Below, in pieces: positions 34,781 to 44,432 of a DNA stretch of 64,000 nucleotides (positions are counted from its first letter, which is position 1; the number at the start of each line of letters is the position of its first letter). The notes under the pieces are model-generated. The model ran no database searches, was not told the origin of the DNA, and saw only the letters and a program-made list of their open reading frames with translations. The stretch lies in contig CATXID010000001.1 of assembly GCA_958369225.1 (NCBI GenBank), forward strand, positions 558,001 through 622,000, written 5' to 3'. This DNA is from an uncultured Collinsella sp. (lineage in GTDB: Bacteria > Actinomycetota > Coriobacteriia > Coriobacteriales > Coriobacteriaceae). The translations under genes were made by a program, and so were the position numbers.

Positions 34781-35905
34781 CTAGTTAGATCGCGGACTCA
34801 AACCATGCTGCACTTCGAAGTCCTTCATGTACGAGGCCAGTGCCTGCACGTCTTCCATGGTCACGGCGTTGTAGACGCTTGCGCGCATGCCGCCCACCAG
34901 GCGATGGCCCTTGACGTTTTGGATCTGGTGCTCTGCCGCGCCTGCAACAAAGGCGGCGTCGAGGTCGGCGTCACCGGTGCGGAAGGTAACGTTGGCGATG
35001 GAGCGGCTGTCTGTCTGCGCGGTGCCGTGGAATAGTTTGCTGTTCTCGAGCAGGTCATAGAGCAGGTTAGCCTTGGCCCAGTTGCGCTCGGCCATGGCGG
35101 CAAGTTCGCCGGTCTGCTCAACCCAACGGAACACCTTGCCGCACACGTAGATGCCAAAGGTGTTGGGCGTGTTGAGCATGGAGCCCTTGGCGGCCTGGGT
35201 CTTAAGGTCCATGTACTGCGGCGTCTGCGCAAAGGCGGGGCCTTCGGCGATCAGGTCGTCGCGCACGATAACCACGGTGACGCCCGCGACGCCGGCATTT
35301 TTCTGCGCGCCGGCGTAAATGAGCCCGTAGCGCTCAACGTCGAGCGGCTGCGACAGGAAGCAGCTCGAGACATCGGCGACCAGCGGCACGTTGCCGCAAT
35401 CGGGCAGCTCGTGGAACATGGTGCCAAAGATGGTGTTGTTCTGGCAGATGTAGACGTAGTCGAGCCCGTCGCCCGCGGCCTCGGCGGCAATGTGCGCGTT
35501 GATGTCGGCCATGTCGGGAATGCGGTCGAAGTTGGTGTCCTCGGAGCTCGCGAGCAGCACGGCCTCGCCGTACTTGGCGGCCTCTTTGTACGCCTTGTTG
35601 GCAAAGTTGCCGGTCACGACGTAGCCGGCGCGGCCACGACGCATGAGGTTCATGGGGATGCCCGCAAACTGCAGTGTGGCGCCGCCCTGCAAAAATAGGA
35701 CACGGTAGTTGTCGGGGATGCTCAGCAGGCGGCGCAGAGTTGCCTCGGCGTCGTCGATGATCTGCTGGTACATGCTAGATCGATGGCTCATCTCGAGCAC
35801 GGACATGCCGCAACCGCGGTAGTCCATCATCTCGTCGGCGATCTCGGCGAGCACGCTTGTAGGCAGTGCGGCCGGGCCAGCTGAGAAGTTGTGCACACGT
35901 GCCAT
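34781..35905 (-). CDS. serC: Phosphoserine aminotransferase
   Basis: This PLP-dependent enzyme converts 3-phosphohydroxypyruvate plus glutamate to phosphoserine. Visible are the conserved start VHNFSAGPAALP, the MSHRSS segment, the phosphate/PLP region FLQGGATLQFAG, and the Schiff-base lysine in YAGAQKNAGVAGVTVVIV. The C-terminus carries VGGMRASVYNA. 374 aa, typical. First gene of the serC-serA operon. The upstream stretch separates it from the divergent BREX locus. Confidence 0.96.
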   Translation of the reverse strand: MARVHNFSAGPAALPTSVLAEIADEMMDYRGCGMSVLEMSHRSSMYQQIIDDAEATLRRLLSIPDNYRVLFLQGGATLQFAGIPMNLMRRGRAGYVVTGNFANKAYKEAAKYGEAVLLASSEDTNFDRIPDMADINAHIAAEAAGDGLDYVYICQNNTIFGTMFHELPDCGNVPLVADVSSCFLSQPLDVERYGLIYAGAQKNAGVAGVTVVIVRDDLIAEGPAFAQTPQYMDLKTQAAKGSMLNTPNTFGIYVCGKVFRWVEQTGELAAMAERNWAKANLLYDLLENSKLFHGTAQTDSRSIANVTFRTGDADLDAAFVAGAAEHQIQNVKGHRLVGGMRASVYNAVTMEDVQALASYMKDFEVQHGLSPRSN

Positions 35906-36302
35906 CTTCTAGGTCCCCCTCGTAGTCGTTTGAACGTTCGGGATACTTTAGCACAGTGGAGCGCCAGGTGCGACCGCATCACGGTAAAACTCGACTGCGC
36001 CGCTATGATTTACAGGATGGTTACATGGGGGAGGGGGATTGGCTCGGCGCTCGTATTCGCTGCCGCCCCCAGCTTCACGGGATGACATCAAGTCCTCTTG
36101 GAGCATATTGTTTGCCTACGGCTTATGCCGTTCGGGAACCGCAATAAACCAGATCCTCTTTTTGCCGTTCACAGAATATTTTTACCGTTCAGAGAGTTTT
36201 CGCAGCTAAAATGTTGTGCAACAAAATGTTGCTCAATGGATGTGAAGCGTTTTGTCGTATGAATCAAATGTACCTATTTGATTCGTCGAGAGGCTGAACG
36301 AC
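35906..36302. other. 397-base gap between serC and the BREX locus
   Basis: The right half (36150-36302) is AT-rich and should hold the BREX promoter. It contains ATGTTGTGCAACAAAATGTTG (36211-36231) with a GTTGTGCAAC palindrome, and the perfect palindrome at 36261-36284. No BrxR-type or other regulator gene is present. No promoter pair with clean spacing could be fixed. Confidence 0.5.
36261..36284. promoter_or_regulatory. Perfect palindrome upstream of brxA (operator candidate)
   Basis: GAATCAAAT-GTACCT-ATTTGATTC: nine-base arms with a six-base spacer, ending 18 bases before the brxA start. BREX loci are known to be controlled by regulators such as BrxR that bind palindromes before brxA. No such regulator is in the window except possibly the winged-helix protein at 45434. 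Confidence 0.6.
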
Positions 36303-36926
36303 ATGAGCATGCCCACCACCTATCGTGGTTCTATGACACGTGAACAGTGGCTTGTTAATGAGACGCGTGTCGTTGCGCGCCTCATGGTGGACGAGAACTT
36401 TTCTGATACGAAAGAGATAATTGAAAAGGTCACCGCCCAAAATCTCTTTCAATATCCTACTGAGCGTGAGCAAAAGTCTATCACCCGTGCTTGCTGCCGC
36501 CGGTTGTTGGCTCTTAGCGAAGACGAAGACGTGCGCGCGAGCCTGATTAATCTTGCTGCGCATGGCTCGCTCGAACAGCTTGCGCAGGTCAACCTGTATG
36601 CAATGATGTGCGACAACCGAGTTGTCTGGGACTTTATGACGTGCGTGATTGCCCCTAAGTTCAGTCTTTTTGATCTCTCGCTTCGAAAATCGGAGATCGT
36701 TACGTTTATCGAAGGGCTTCGCGCGCAGGACGATCGCGTTGCAACGTGGTCGGATGCCACGTGCAATAAAGTGCGCCAAGTTCTCGTCAACTGTATAGAG
36801 GGCGCCGGATTGTATAGCCGCAAAACCGAAGCCCTTCGTCCGCCATTGCTCGATTTTGAGCTCGAGCGTTGTGTTCGGGCCAACGACGATGCGGCGGTTC
36901 TGCCTGCCTTTGGCATAACGGAATAG
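36303..36926 (+). CDS. brxA: BREX protein BrxA (DUF1819)
   Basis: The 207-aa protein is of the BrxA/DUF1819 family, small helical DNA-associated proteins that open many BREX operons. Recognisable parts are the start STYRGS-like MPTTYRGSMTREQWLVNETRVVARL, the central NLAAHGSLEQLAQVNLYAMMCDNRVVWDFM, and the C-terminal GAGLYSRKTEALRPPLLDFEL. The start ATG at 36303 has GAGAGG upstream. Nine bases separate it from brxB. BREX blocks phage DNA replication while marking host DNA by PglX methylation; the role of BrxA is not settled. Confidence 0.9.
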   Translation: MSMPTTYRGSMTREQWLVNETRVVARLMVDENFSDTKEIIEKVTAQNLFQYPTEREQKSITRACCRRLLALSEDEDVRASLINLAAHGSLEQLAQVNLYAMMCDNRVVWDFMTCVIAPKFSLFDLSLRKSEIVTFIEGLRAQDDRVATWSDATCNKVRQVLVNCIEGAGLYSRKTEALRPPLLDFELERCVRANDDAAVLPAFGITE

Positions 36927-36935
36927 AGGTGCGAG

Positions 36936-37550
36936 ATGACAGCAACCGAGTTACCTTCAATCGACATGAGCTTTGAGCTCATTCGTTCCAAATTCCACGA
37001 CCCCGAGTTTTTGAATTGTCGTGGCTTGGGTGGCGAGGTTCCACTCTATATCTATCCATATGCAGCTAGGCAAGAGGACCAGGTGCGAGCTCTGACTCAG
37101 CAGCTAGTGGATGATAGCGCGCACGAGCTCCAGACAAAAAACGACTCCCCTAACATTGTTTCGTTTGATCTATGGAGCGTGTTTATCGGCATTTGCGAAA
37201 AACGCGGCATCTTAGAAAAGATGAGCGCCCTCGAGGAAAAACGAGGCAGCGATCACTTCTTACAGCGCATGCAGAGCCGTGTGGGACCCGAGAAGTACCT
37301 CGAGTTCATTCACGACAGTTTTATCGAGAGATACGGCGAGCCGAAGCGTGGGCGCGACGTCTTGATTGTTACGGGCGTTGGCAAGATCTATCCGTTCATG
37401 CGGGCTCATATCATTCTCGAGTCTATTCAGCCGGTGTTTTCCGATATCCCCGTCGTTTTGTTTTATCCCGGCACCTATGACGGGCAGCAGTTAAAGCTGT
37501 TTGGCACGATTGCCGACGGCAACTACTATCGCGCGTTTAACCAACTCTAA
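36936..37550 (+). CDS. brxB: BREX protein BrxB (DUF1788)
   Basis: The 204-aa DUF1788 protein has FLNCRGLGGEVPLYIYPYAARQEDQV near the start, GKIYPFMRAHIILESIQPVFSDIPVVLFYPGTYDGQQLKLFG near the C-terminus and an ending in NYYRAFNQL. Its biochemical function is unknown; it is part of the BREX core in types carrying brxA-brxB-brxC. Thirty bases precede brxC. Confidence 0.92.
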   Translation: MTATELPSIDMSFELIRSKFHDPEFLNCRGLGGEVPLYIYPYAARQEDQVRALTQQLVDDSAHELQTKNDSPNIVSFDLWSVFIGICEKRGILEKMSALEEKRGSDHFLQRMQSRVGPEKYLEFIHDSFIERYGEPKRGRDVLIVTGVGKIYPFMRAHIILESIQPVFSDIPVVLFYPGTYDGQQLKLFGTIADGNYYRAFNQL

Positions 37551-37580
37551 AAACGTTTCCGGTCATCGAAAGGCATTCCC

Positions 37581-40500
37581 ATGAAGATCAAAGATATGTT
37601 TGAGCACGATATCGACCGAAACATTAACGGCGTTATTAAGGTTGATCAGGAAGATGACGGCAGCGTCAGGCAAGAGCTGAATGAATACGTTGTGACAGAT
37701 GAGCTTCGCCGTCACTTCAAGACGCTCTTTGATGCGTACGAGAGGGCTTTCGATAATCCGACGGATAAAATCGGCGTGTGGATTAGCGGCTCGTTTGGCT
37801 CAGGTAAATCTCACTTTCTCAAGATGCTCAGCTACTTGTTCACGAACCGCGAGGCGGAGGGCAAAACTGCGATCGAGTATATTGGCCCGCGTTTTGAAGA
37901 TGCCGAACTTGCCGACAAGGCGAAACGCGCGGCAGGCGTGACGACCGACGCTATCCTTTTTAACATGGGCGTCAAGAGTCCGCTCAATAAAGACGGTAGT
38001 GCGGTTGCGCGTATTTTTGCCAAGATGTATTACGAGAGCCGTGGGTTCTACGGTGCAGATTTTAAACTCGCCCGCTTGGAGCGTCGTATTGACGACGCCG
38101 GTAAAACTCAGGAATTCCGTGCCGCATTCGAAGAGATTAGCGGTGGTTCCTGGGTCGATGGCCGCGAGGACTACGACATCAACTCCGATGACGTTATCGA
38201 GGCGCTCAGCCGCACGGGCGTCATGAGCGAGGGCGAGGCGGAGCGCTGGTACGAAAAATCGGAAAGCAATGATTTTTCAATCGACCAGCTGACCGACGAT
38301 ATTGCCAAATACACAAGGCGTCGCGAACAAGAATGCGGCGGCTCTTATCGCATGATCTTTATGGCCGACGAGATGAGCCAGTTTATCGCGAGCGATACCG
38401 AGCTTATGCTGAACCTGCAGAGCATCGTCGAGGCTCTGGGCACCAAGTGCGGCGGACGCGTGTGGGTTATGGTTACCGGACAGCAGGCGATTGATCAAAT
38501 TACCAAGGTTAAGGGAGCTGACTTTTCTAAGATTCAGGACCGCTTTAATACGCGTTTATCTTTGAGCAGCTCATGCGCCGATGAAGTTATTCGTCGCCGC
38601 ATCCTGGCGAAAAACCAGGATGCAAATGATTTGCTGAAAGTTGAATATCAAGAGCGTTCGGCTGTCCTCAACAACTTGTACAGCTTTAAGGACGCGGCAG
38701 CCGATCTAATTGGCTACGAAAGCGCCGAAGACTTTGCCAGTACGTATCCGTTTGCTGATTACCAGTTTAAGCTCATTCAAAAAATCATGGACGAGCTGCG
38801 CAATCACGGTGCGTCCGGAAAAAACAGTTCAAGTGCCGAGCGTTCGATGCTGAGCGGCTTTCAAGATTCCGCTCGCTGCATAGAGGATAAGGATCAGAAT
38901 GCACTGGTTCCACTCTGGCGTTTCTACAATACGATTGCGACGTCGCTCGAGGACTATCATCGTCGTGTTGTTCTTCGAGCGGCAGATGCCGCCCAAAAGG
39001 GACATGGTCTCGAGGAATGCGATATTCCGGTGCTCAAGCTGCTTTTCTTGATCCTGTATGTCGATAAGGACATGCCGGCAAACGTTGAAAACTTGATCAC
39101 CCTTATGACCGACGATGTCCGCACCGACCGCATTGTTGTTCGCGAGCAAATTGCACAGTCCTTGGAGCGTTTGGTACGCCAAAACTATGTGGCTCGCAAT
39201 GGCGAAACGTATAAATACCTGACCGACGAAGAGCAGGAAATCGCTCAGCAGATTTCGCGCGTGCAGCCGGATGCTGCGAAGATTACGTCCAAGGCCGCAC
39301 AGATCATGTTTAGGCAGGTCTTCGAAAACGCCAAGGTGACGGTTGGCAAAAACGTTTTTGACGTTGAGGAATATCTGGACGACACCCGTTTTAACAGCGC
39401 GTCGGGGCTGGCGCTGCGCGTTATTTCTGGTGTGGATGGCGCCCCGATCCCTTCGCGCGAGGACCTGCTCCTTAGCTCTAGCAGGGGAGAGGCCATTGTG
39501 GCGCTCGATGCCCAGCAGGATTATTACGACTGTCTGTATCAGTCGGCATGTATTGAGCAGTATCTCAATAGCCGTCAGGCAGACAATCACAGCGAAGTGG
39601 TGGCTTCGATCTTGCGTGGTAAGCAGCAAGAGCGTGTCGCTCTGGATAAGCGTGCCGAGGACCTTATGCGCCAGGCGGTGCTGCATGGAACGTTCTATAT
39701 CTACGGCAGTGAGTATTCGCCAGTCAAATCGGCGTCTGCCAAGAATATGATCGAGGACTGCGTACGCCAGCTTGTTTCCGTTACGTACAACAAGTTGTCG
39801 CTTATTGATAAAAACTACGACAGTGATGTGCAGATCAAGCAAATTCTAACCGCTTACACTCCGGCAATGAATGGGCAAGAGCCTAACGCTGGGGCCATCG
39901 AAGCGGTTATGCGCCTGCTGGAAGCTCGCGTTGCCCAACATATGCAGGTAACAATGGGTGAGCTGCTCGAGACGTACCATGCGAAGCCTTATGGTTGGGC
40001 GGAAATTGACATTGCCGCCGTGGTTGCAACGCTGCTAGCGCAAAAGCGTGCTCGCCTGCTCTGCGCGGGACAAGCGATTGATCTTAGGGATTCCAAGATC
40101 ATCGATTATCTGCGAAAGGCTGCTAAGGCACGACAGGCTGTTGTTGAGGCGCGCCAGCAGCTTTCTCGGGCTTCCATATCCAAGGCGCGACAGGCCGTAG
40201 AAGAACTGGGCGGCAATCATACTTTGCCGCTCGAAGAGGACAGTCTTGCCGAAGCATGCCGTAAGGAGCTTGAGGGGCGCCGCGACGGCTTAACGGGTCT
40301 TCTTTCGGTCGAGTACCTGCGTAACCCCGATTACCCGGGCTACAAAGAGGTCGTGGATGCAAAGAACCTTATCGAGAGCGTATTGCAGAGTGGCCGCGAT
40401 GCCGTCGATCTAATTGCGGCAATCGCTGGAAAAGAGAACGAGCTGCGGGATACGGCTGAAGATCTCGAAGACATTGACGAGTTTTTCGGGAGCAAGGTGA

Positions 40501-41171
40501 CCGTATTCGACAGTGCCTGCGAGATATTCAAGCAAATAGAGAGCGAGCGCGATTACTTTGAGGGCTCCTCGGAAACGCTGAATGCACTTTCTGTCATCAG
40601 GGAAGCAGTTAAGAAACCAAGTCTGAGCCTGCAGTTCCAAAAGCTATCCGAGGCAAACCTAAAGGTGAGAGCTGCCTACAAGGAGCTTTTGGACCAAAAG
40701 CGTATCGCCATGCTCAATTCTGTCGAGGAGCGCTATAAGGATATCGAAGCGTATGCCCAAAACAAGGGCGTTGCGCTGACGCGCATTGGGGAGGCGCATA
40801 GTGCTCGAAAAGATGAGGTACACAATGCAGCGACGCTGACCGCCCTGGATGCTGTGCCCGTCAAGCTCGATCGTGCTCAGACGACCCTGTACAAAATGAT
40901 TGACGATGCCTATGAAGAGGCGAATCGTCCCAAACCGGCAAATACGAGCGTGACGGTAACGACTGATTATTCGGGGGCCACTGCGCCAGGCCTGCCGAAT
41001 AAGCCCCAATCTGCACCGGCACCTAGGCGACGTGTTAAATCGGTGAGTCGCAGCATGGTGTTTAGGCCGCTGGAGCTGAGCTCGCAACAGCAGATTGATG
41101 ACTATTTGGATGCCGCGCGCAAAGAGCTACTGCGAAGCCTTGAGGGTAATGACGCCATCCGTTTGGGCTAA
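37581..41171 (+). CDS. brxC: BREX P-loop ATPase BrxC
   Basis: This large ATPase of 1196 aa is required in all BREX types. Walker A is GSFGSGKS (residues 70-77), inside ISGSFGSGKSHFLKMLSYL; Walker B is MIFMADEMSQF (about 256-266). The sequence ITKVKGADFSKIQDRFNTRLSLSS is typical of BrxC. The C-terminal third is charged and helical, with likely coiled coils, and ends in a basic Pro-rich linker and the tail SMVFRPLELSSQQQIDDYL. The length is usual for type 1-like BREX. A gap of nine bases to pglX. Confidence 0.94.
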   Translation: MKIKDMFEHDIDRNINGVIKVDQEDDGSVRQELNEYVVTDELRRHFKTLFDAYERAFDNPTDKIGVWISGSFGSGKSHFLKMLSYLFTNREAEGKTAIEYIGPRFEDAELADKAKRAAGVTTDAILFNMGVKSPLNKDGSAVARIFAKMYYESRGFYGADFKLARLERRIDDAGKTQEFRAAFEEISGGSWVDGREDYDINSDDVIEALSRTGVMSEGEAERWYEKSESNDFSIDQLTDDIAKYTRRREQECGGSYRMIFMADEMSQFIASDTELMLNLQSIVEALGTKCGGRVWVMVTGQQAIDQITKVKGADFSKIQDRFNTRLSLSSSCADEVIRRRILAKNQDANDLLKVEYQERSAVLNNLYSFKDAAADLIGYESAEDFASTYPFADYQFKLIQKIMDELRNHGASGKNSSSAERSMLSGFQDSARCIEDKDQNALVPLWRFYNTIATSLEDYHRRVVLRAADAAQKGHGLEECDIPVLKLLFLILYVDKDMPANVENLITLMTDDVRTDRIVVREQIAQSLERLVRQNYVARNGETYKYLTDEEQEIAQQISRVQPDAAKITSKAAQIMFRQVFENAKVTVGKNVFDVEEYLDDTRFNSASGLALRVISGVDGAPIPSREDLLLSSSRGEAIVALDAQQDYYDCLYQSACIEQYLNSRQADNHSEVVASILRGKQQERVALDKRAEDLMRQAVLHGTFYIYGSEYSPVKSASAKNMIEDCVRQLVSVTYNKLSLIDKNYDSDVQIKQILTAYTPAMNGQEPNAGAIEAVMRLLEARVAQHMQVTMGELLETYHAKPYGWAEIDIAAVVATLLAQKRARLLCAGQAIDLRDSKIIDYLRKAAKARQAVVEARQQLSRASISKARQAVEELGGNHTLPLEEDSLAEACRKELEGRRDGLTGLLSVEYLRNPDYPGYKEVVDAKNLIESVLQSGRDAVDLIAAIAGKENELRDTAEDLEDIDEFFGSKVTVFDSACEIFKQIESERDYFEGSSETLNALSVIREAVKKPSLSLQFQKLSEANLKVRAAYKELLDQKRIAMLNSVEERYKDIEAYAQNKGVALTRIGEAHSARKDEVHNAATLTALDAVPVKLDRAQTTLYKMIDDAYEEANRPKPANTSVTVTTDYSGATAPGLPNKPQSAPAPRRRVKSVSRSMVFRPLELSSQQQIDDYLDAARKELLRSLEGNDAIRLG

Positions 41172-41180
41172 GGGAGAAAC

Positions 41181-43730
41181 ATGGATACGAAAGAGCTCGA
41201 AAAGTTTTGCCCTTGGGCGCGCATCCGTTTAATTGACGAGGTTCGTCAGCGTTGCTATGCCTACGGGCTCGACGATGCGGGGCGTGAAGAATTCGATCGC
41301 GATGCAACCATCGTTAAGGGCACGGTGCTCTCTGCGCTCGAGCGTTCACAACGTTCGGAGCTGTATCGCCGCATAGAGCATGGCGGCTATGCGCACTTTT
41401 GCGAGGAAATGGCCTACACCTGGTTCAATCGCTTCGCTGCAATACGCTATATGGAAGTACGAGGCTATCTGCCTTGTGGCGTCCGCATGCTAAGTTCATA
41501 TTGCGAAACCTCGGGGTACGATAGATTTTCGCCAGACTGCTTGCGTATGCCGACGGAGCTTGATCTGCCGGGCTTAGAGCGCGATCGCGTGTTTGACCTT
41601 GTCGCTGCGGCAGATGATGAGGCGCTGTTCCGTCTTATTTTGGTGGCGCAGATGAACGAGCTCGCCGAGTGCCTGCCCGACATCTTTGGCCGCGTGGGCA
41701 CGGCGGATGCGTTACTGCTTCCGACAAGGCTTTTGGACTGCGGCGAAGAAGGTGTACTGTGCGCTCTAGTCGAACGGGTTAAGCGAAGCACGTGGGAAAA
41801 CGTTGAGTCCTTGGGCTGGATGTATCAGTTCTACAATTCCGAGGTCAAAGACGCATTCTTTAAATCTAAGGCCAAGGAGACGCCGGACACCATTGGTCCG
41901 GCAACACAGCTATTTACGCCCAGCTGGATTGTGCGCTACATGGTGCAGAATTCCTTGGGGCGCTTGTGGATGCTGAACAATCCGGGAAGTCCCCTGCGCG
42001 ACGACATGGAGTACTACATCGAGCCCGATACGGAGCACGAGGACTTCATTAAAATCGAGGGCCCCGAGGATATTTCGCTGTGTGATCCGGCTTGCGGATC
42101 GGGTCACATTCTCGTTTACGCTTTTGAGCTTTTGGCAAAGATGTATTTAGAGCGCGAATACCGCATGCGCGATGTCCCCGGACTCATTCTGTCCAAGAAC
42201 CTTCATGGTATGGAAATTGACCCTCGCGCCGCCCAGATTGCGGGGTTGGCGCTGGCTATGTGTGCCCGAGAGATGGATAGACGTTTCTTTAACCGTGGAG
42301 TTCAGGCGGATATTGCCGTGCTCGAGCCGGTTATGCTGGAGGAGGATGACATTCCGCACGGCGCCGCGCTTGCCAAGAAGAAGGACCTCATCGATGCTCT
42401 ATCGCATCTGGGCGAGGTCGGCTCGCTGCTCGCTCCAAGTGAGGGCGACCTTGCCGCACTGCGTGAGACGATCGAGCTCACCGGCACCGATGGTCTGTTT
42501 GACGGTAGTTCTAAAAACAAACTGGAATGTGCCCTTAAGACCTGCGAGATCCTCGCTCGCCGCCACGACTGCGTGGTGGCCAACCCGCCCTACATGGGAA
42601 GCTCTAGCTTCGGCTCCTTCATGTCTAAGTGGGTCAAGAAGAACTACCCCGACGTGAAGAGCGATTTGTTCTCCAGCTTTGTCGTCCGCATGTTCAATCT
42701 CGCCAAAGACCACGGCGAGTGTGGCGTCATGTCGCCCTTCGTCTGGATGTTCATCGGAAGCTACGAGAAGCTCCGCAACGAGATTATCGACAACAGAACG
42801 CTGACTTCTCTCATCCAGCTCGAGTACTCGGGTTTCGCTGGTGCGACTGTGCCCATCTGTACCTACACGTTCCACAATTCATTCATCAAGGGCTACAAGG
42901 GCGGCTATGTGCGCCTTTCGGACTTCGTTGGAGCTTCCGGTCAGGCCCCGAAGGCCCTCGAGGCGATCCGAAATCCCGACTGCGGCTGGTTCTACCGTCG
43001 CGACGCCGAGACCTTCAAACAGATCCCCGGCACTCCCATAGCCTACTGGGCTAGCGACGCGCTTCTGGATGCGTTTGAAAACGCAAAGCAACTCAGTGAG
43101 TACGGAAAACCGCGTCAAGGGCTTGCTACTGGTGAAAACGCTCGTTTCGTTCGCGAGTGGTGGGAAGTCGATGGTTGTAAGAGCGCCTACTCCTGTGGGT
43201 CTATTCAAGAGTCGATTGAAAGCGCTTGTAAATGGTTCCCCTACAACAAGGGTGGCGATTTCCGTAAATGGTACGGAAATAATAGCGCAGTTGTTAACTG
43301 GGAGAATGACGGATGGGAGATTCGTAATTACAAAGACCAGAATGGTAAATTGCTTTCCAGGCCACAGAATACAAACTGCTTCTTTAGTCCATCGATTACC
43401 TGGTCGAAGATTTCGAGTGGGTCTATTGCATTTCGCTTTAAGCCTGCTGGCCATGTGTTTGATGTGGCGGGTACAAGCGTTTTTAGCGATCAGAAATCAC
43501 TCAAGTATCTTCAGGGAGCGTGCAACAGTTCTGTGATTATGCGCGTCGCGAGCATGCTTTCGCCGACACTCAATTTCGAGGTAGGCCAAATCGCAACCTA
43601 CCCGATTATTCAGAACGAAGAGCAGGAGCCGTTGGTCAACAATATGGTTGACTCGTGCCGCAAACTATCAAAAACCGACTGGGACTCGTTTGAAACCTCC
43701 TGGGATTTCAAACGTAATCCTTTGGTGTAG
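41181..43730 (+). CDS. pglX: BREX adenine methyltransferase PglX, N-terminal part (interrupted gene)
   Basis: The 849-aa piece contains the whole catalytic domain: SAM motif I DPACGSGHILVYAFELL (about residue 302 on), the METDPRAAQIAGLAL-like stretch (GMEIDPRAAQIAGLALAMCAREMD) and catalytic NPPYMGSSSFG (about 467). It ends FETSWDFKRNPLV-stop. In intact PglX of roughly 1200 aa the FETSWDFKRxPL segment continues into a further 300 residues; here that part is found as a separate frame starting at 44433. The stop codon lies at the left edge of a 699-bp insert. The catalytic part may still methylate, but target binding or complex assembly could be affected. Confidence 0.92.
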   Translation: MDTKELEKFCPWARIRLIDEVRQRCYAYGLDDAGREEFDRDATIVKGTVLSALERSQRSELYRRIEHGGYAHFCEEMAYTWFNRFAAIRYMEVRGYLPCGVRMLSSYCETSGYDRFSPDCLRMPTELDLPGLERDRVFDLVAAADDEALFRLILVAQMNELAECLPDIFGRVGTADALLLPTRLLDCGEEGVLCALVERVKRSTWENVESLGWMYQFYNSEVKDAFFKSKAKETPDTIGPATQLFTPSWIVRYMVQNSLGRLWMLNNPGSPLRDDMEYYIEPDTEHEDFIKIEGPEDISLCDPACGSGHILVYAFELLAKMYLEREYRMRDVPGLILSKNLHGMEIDPRAAQIAGLALAMCAREMDRRFFNRGVQADIAVLEPVMLEEDDIPHGAALAKKKDLIDALSHLGEVGSLLAPSEGDLAALRETIELTGTDGLFDGSSKNKLECALKTCEILARRHDCVVANPPYMGSSSFGSFMSKWVKKNYPDVKSDLFSSFVVRMFNLAKDHGECGVMSPFVWMFIGSYEKLRNEIIDNRTLTSLIQLEYSGFAGATVPICTYTFHNSFIKGYKGGYVRLSDFVGASGQAPKALEAIRNPDCGWFYRRDAETFKQIPGTPIAYWASDALLDAFENAKQLSEYGKPRQGLATGENARFVREWWEVDGCKSAYSCGSIQESIESACKWFPYNKGGDFRKWYGNNSAVVNWENDGWEIRNYKDQNGKLLSRPQNTNCFFSPSITWSKISSGSIAFRFKPAGHVFDVAGTSVFSDQKSLKYLQGACNSSVIMRVASMLSPTLNFEVGQIATYPIIQNEEQEPLVNNMVDSCRKLSKTDWDSFETSWDFKRNPLV

Positions 43731-44429
43731 GTGGTCGCAGTGGGACCTGTAACAATCGATGGTGCAAACTATTACTCATCTCAAGATGTCGCTGAGCTGT
43801 GGGGCGTTAAAGAGGCTACGATCAGGAGATATGCAGAGCCGAAGTCCGGCAAAATTCCTGATTGTATTAAACGTGGCAAATACTGGTATATCCCCGTAAC
43901 CGCAATTCGGCCGATTACAAAACCAGTGGCGCAGGGCTTGCTGTGGGGCATCATAGGCGTAAAGAATGACCCTTCTTCCTTTTTAGATTTAAGCGCGGAA
44001 GGAATTGACAATTCTTTACTGGACACCGTTCTTAATGAGCTGCATCGGCAGAATTATTTACTCGTGGACTTTGCTATCGATGATCTTCACGAAAGACTTG
44101 TCCAAGCACGAATTACAGTCAAAGGATTTGAGTTAGTTCGTTATAGGAAGCGTTTCAAAGAGAATTCTCTCGAAGATTTTGATCCTGCCGACGCTATATC
44201 CATTGCTCTGTCTGCCGTTCAAACAGTTATGCAGTTAGCTCAATTCTTTCAGGGATGACGAAACCGACTTTATGACGAGCGGGGCGTGGGCGTGATGAGT
44301 GATAGCTGGTCGTACTCCTTACATCTTTCTCGCTTTAATAAACGGCTTCATTTGTTGTTACTTCGGCTACTCTGCCGTATCAAAATGTCGCCACTTGAGC
44401 TGAATTACGGCTCGATTAGATTGGGTGTA
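43722..44429. mobile_element. 699-bp insert splitting pglX, flanked by TTGGTGTA / TTGGGTGTA
   Basis: The left end of the interruption is TTGGTGTA (43722-43729), the right end TTGGGTGTA (44421-44429). From the first base of one to the first base of the other is 699 bases, a multiple of three, and both copies are read in the pglX frame. Joining the flanks at this sequence would give CCT-TTG-GGT-GTA-AAC, an uninterrupted frame. Inside is one gene (43740-44258) and about 160 non-coding bases. No recombinase is present, so the mode of insertion is unknown. Confidence 0.6.
43740..44258 (+). CDS. MerR/excisionase-like helix-turn-helix protein inside pglX
   Basis: The 172-aa protein has an N-terminal helix-turn-helix of the HTH_17/MerR-like kind: YYSSQDVAELWGVKEATIRRYAEPKSGKIPDCIKRGKYWYIPVTAIRPITKP. 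The W.IP..AIRP ending is typical of small excisionase-like or regulator proteins. The C-terminal 110 residues (LLWGIIGVKNDPSSFLDLS onward) have no assignment. GTG 43740 follows GGTGG; an in-frame GTG at 43731 is also possible. It begins within ten bases of the pglX(N) stop, so it is translated from the BREX message. It could control the insert's own excision or regulate the locus; both are inference. Confidence 0.7.
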   Translation: MGPVTIDGANYYSSQDVAELWGVKEATIRRYAEPKSGKIPDCIKRGKYWYIPVTAIRPITKPVAQGLLWGIIGVKNDPSSFLDLSAEGIDNSLLDTVLNELHRQNYLLVDFAIDDLHERLVQARITVKGFELVRYRKRFKENSLEDFDPADAISIALSAVQTVMQLAQFFQG

Positions 44430-44432
44430 AAC

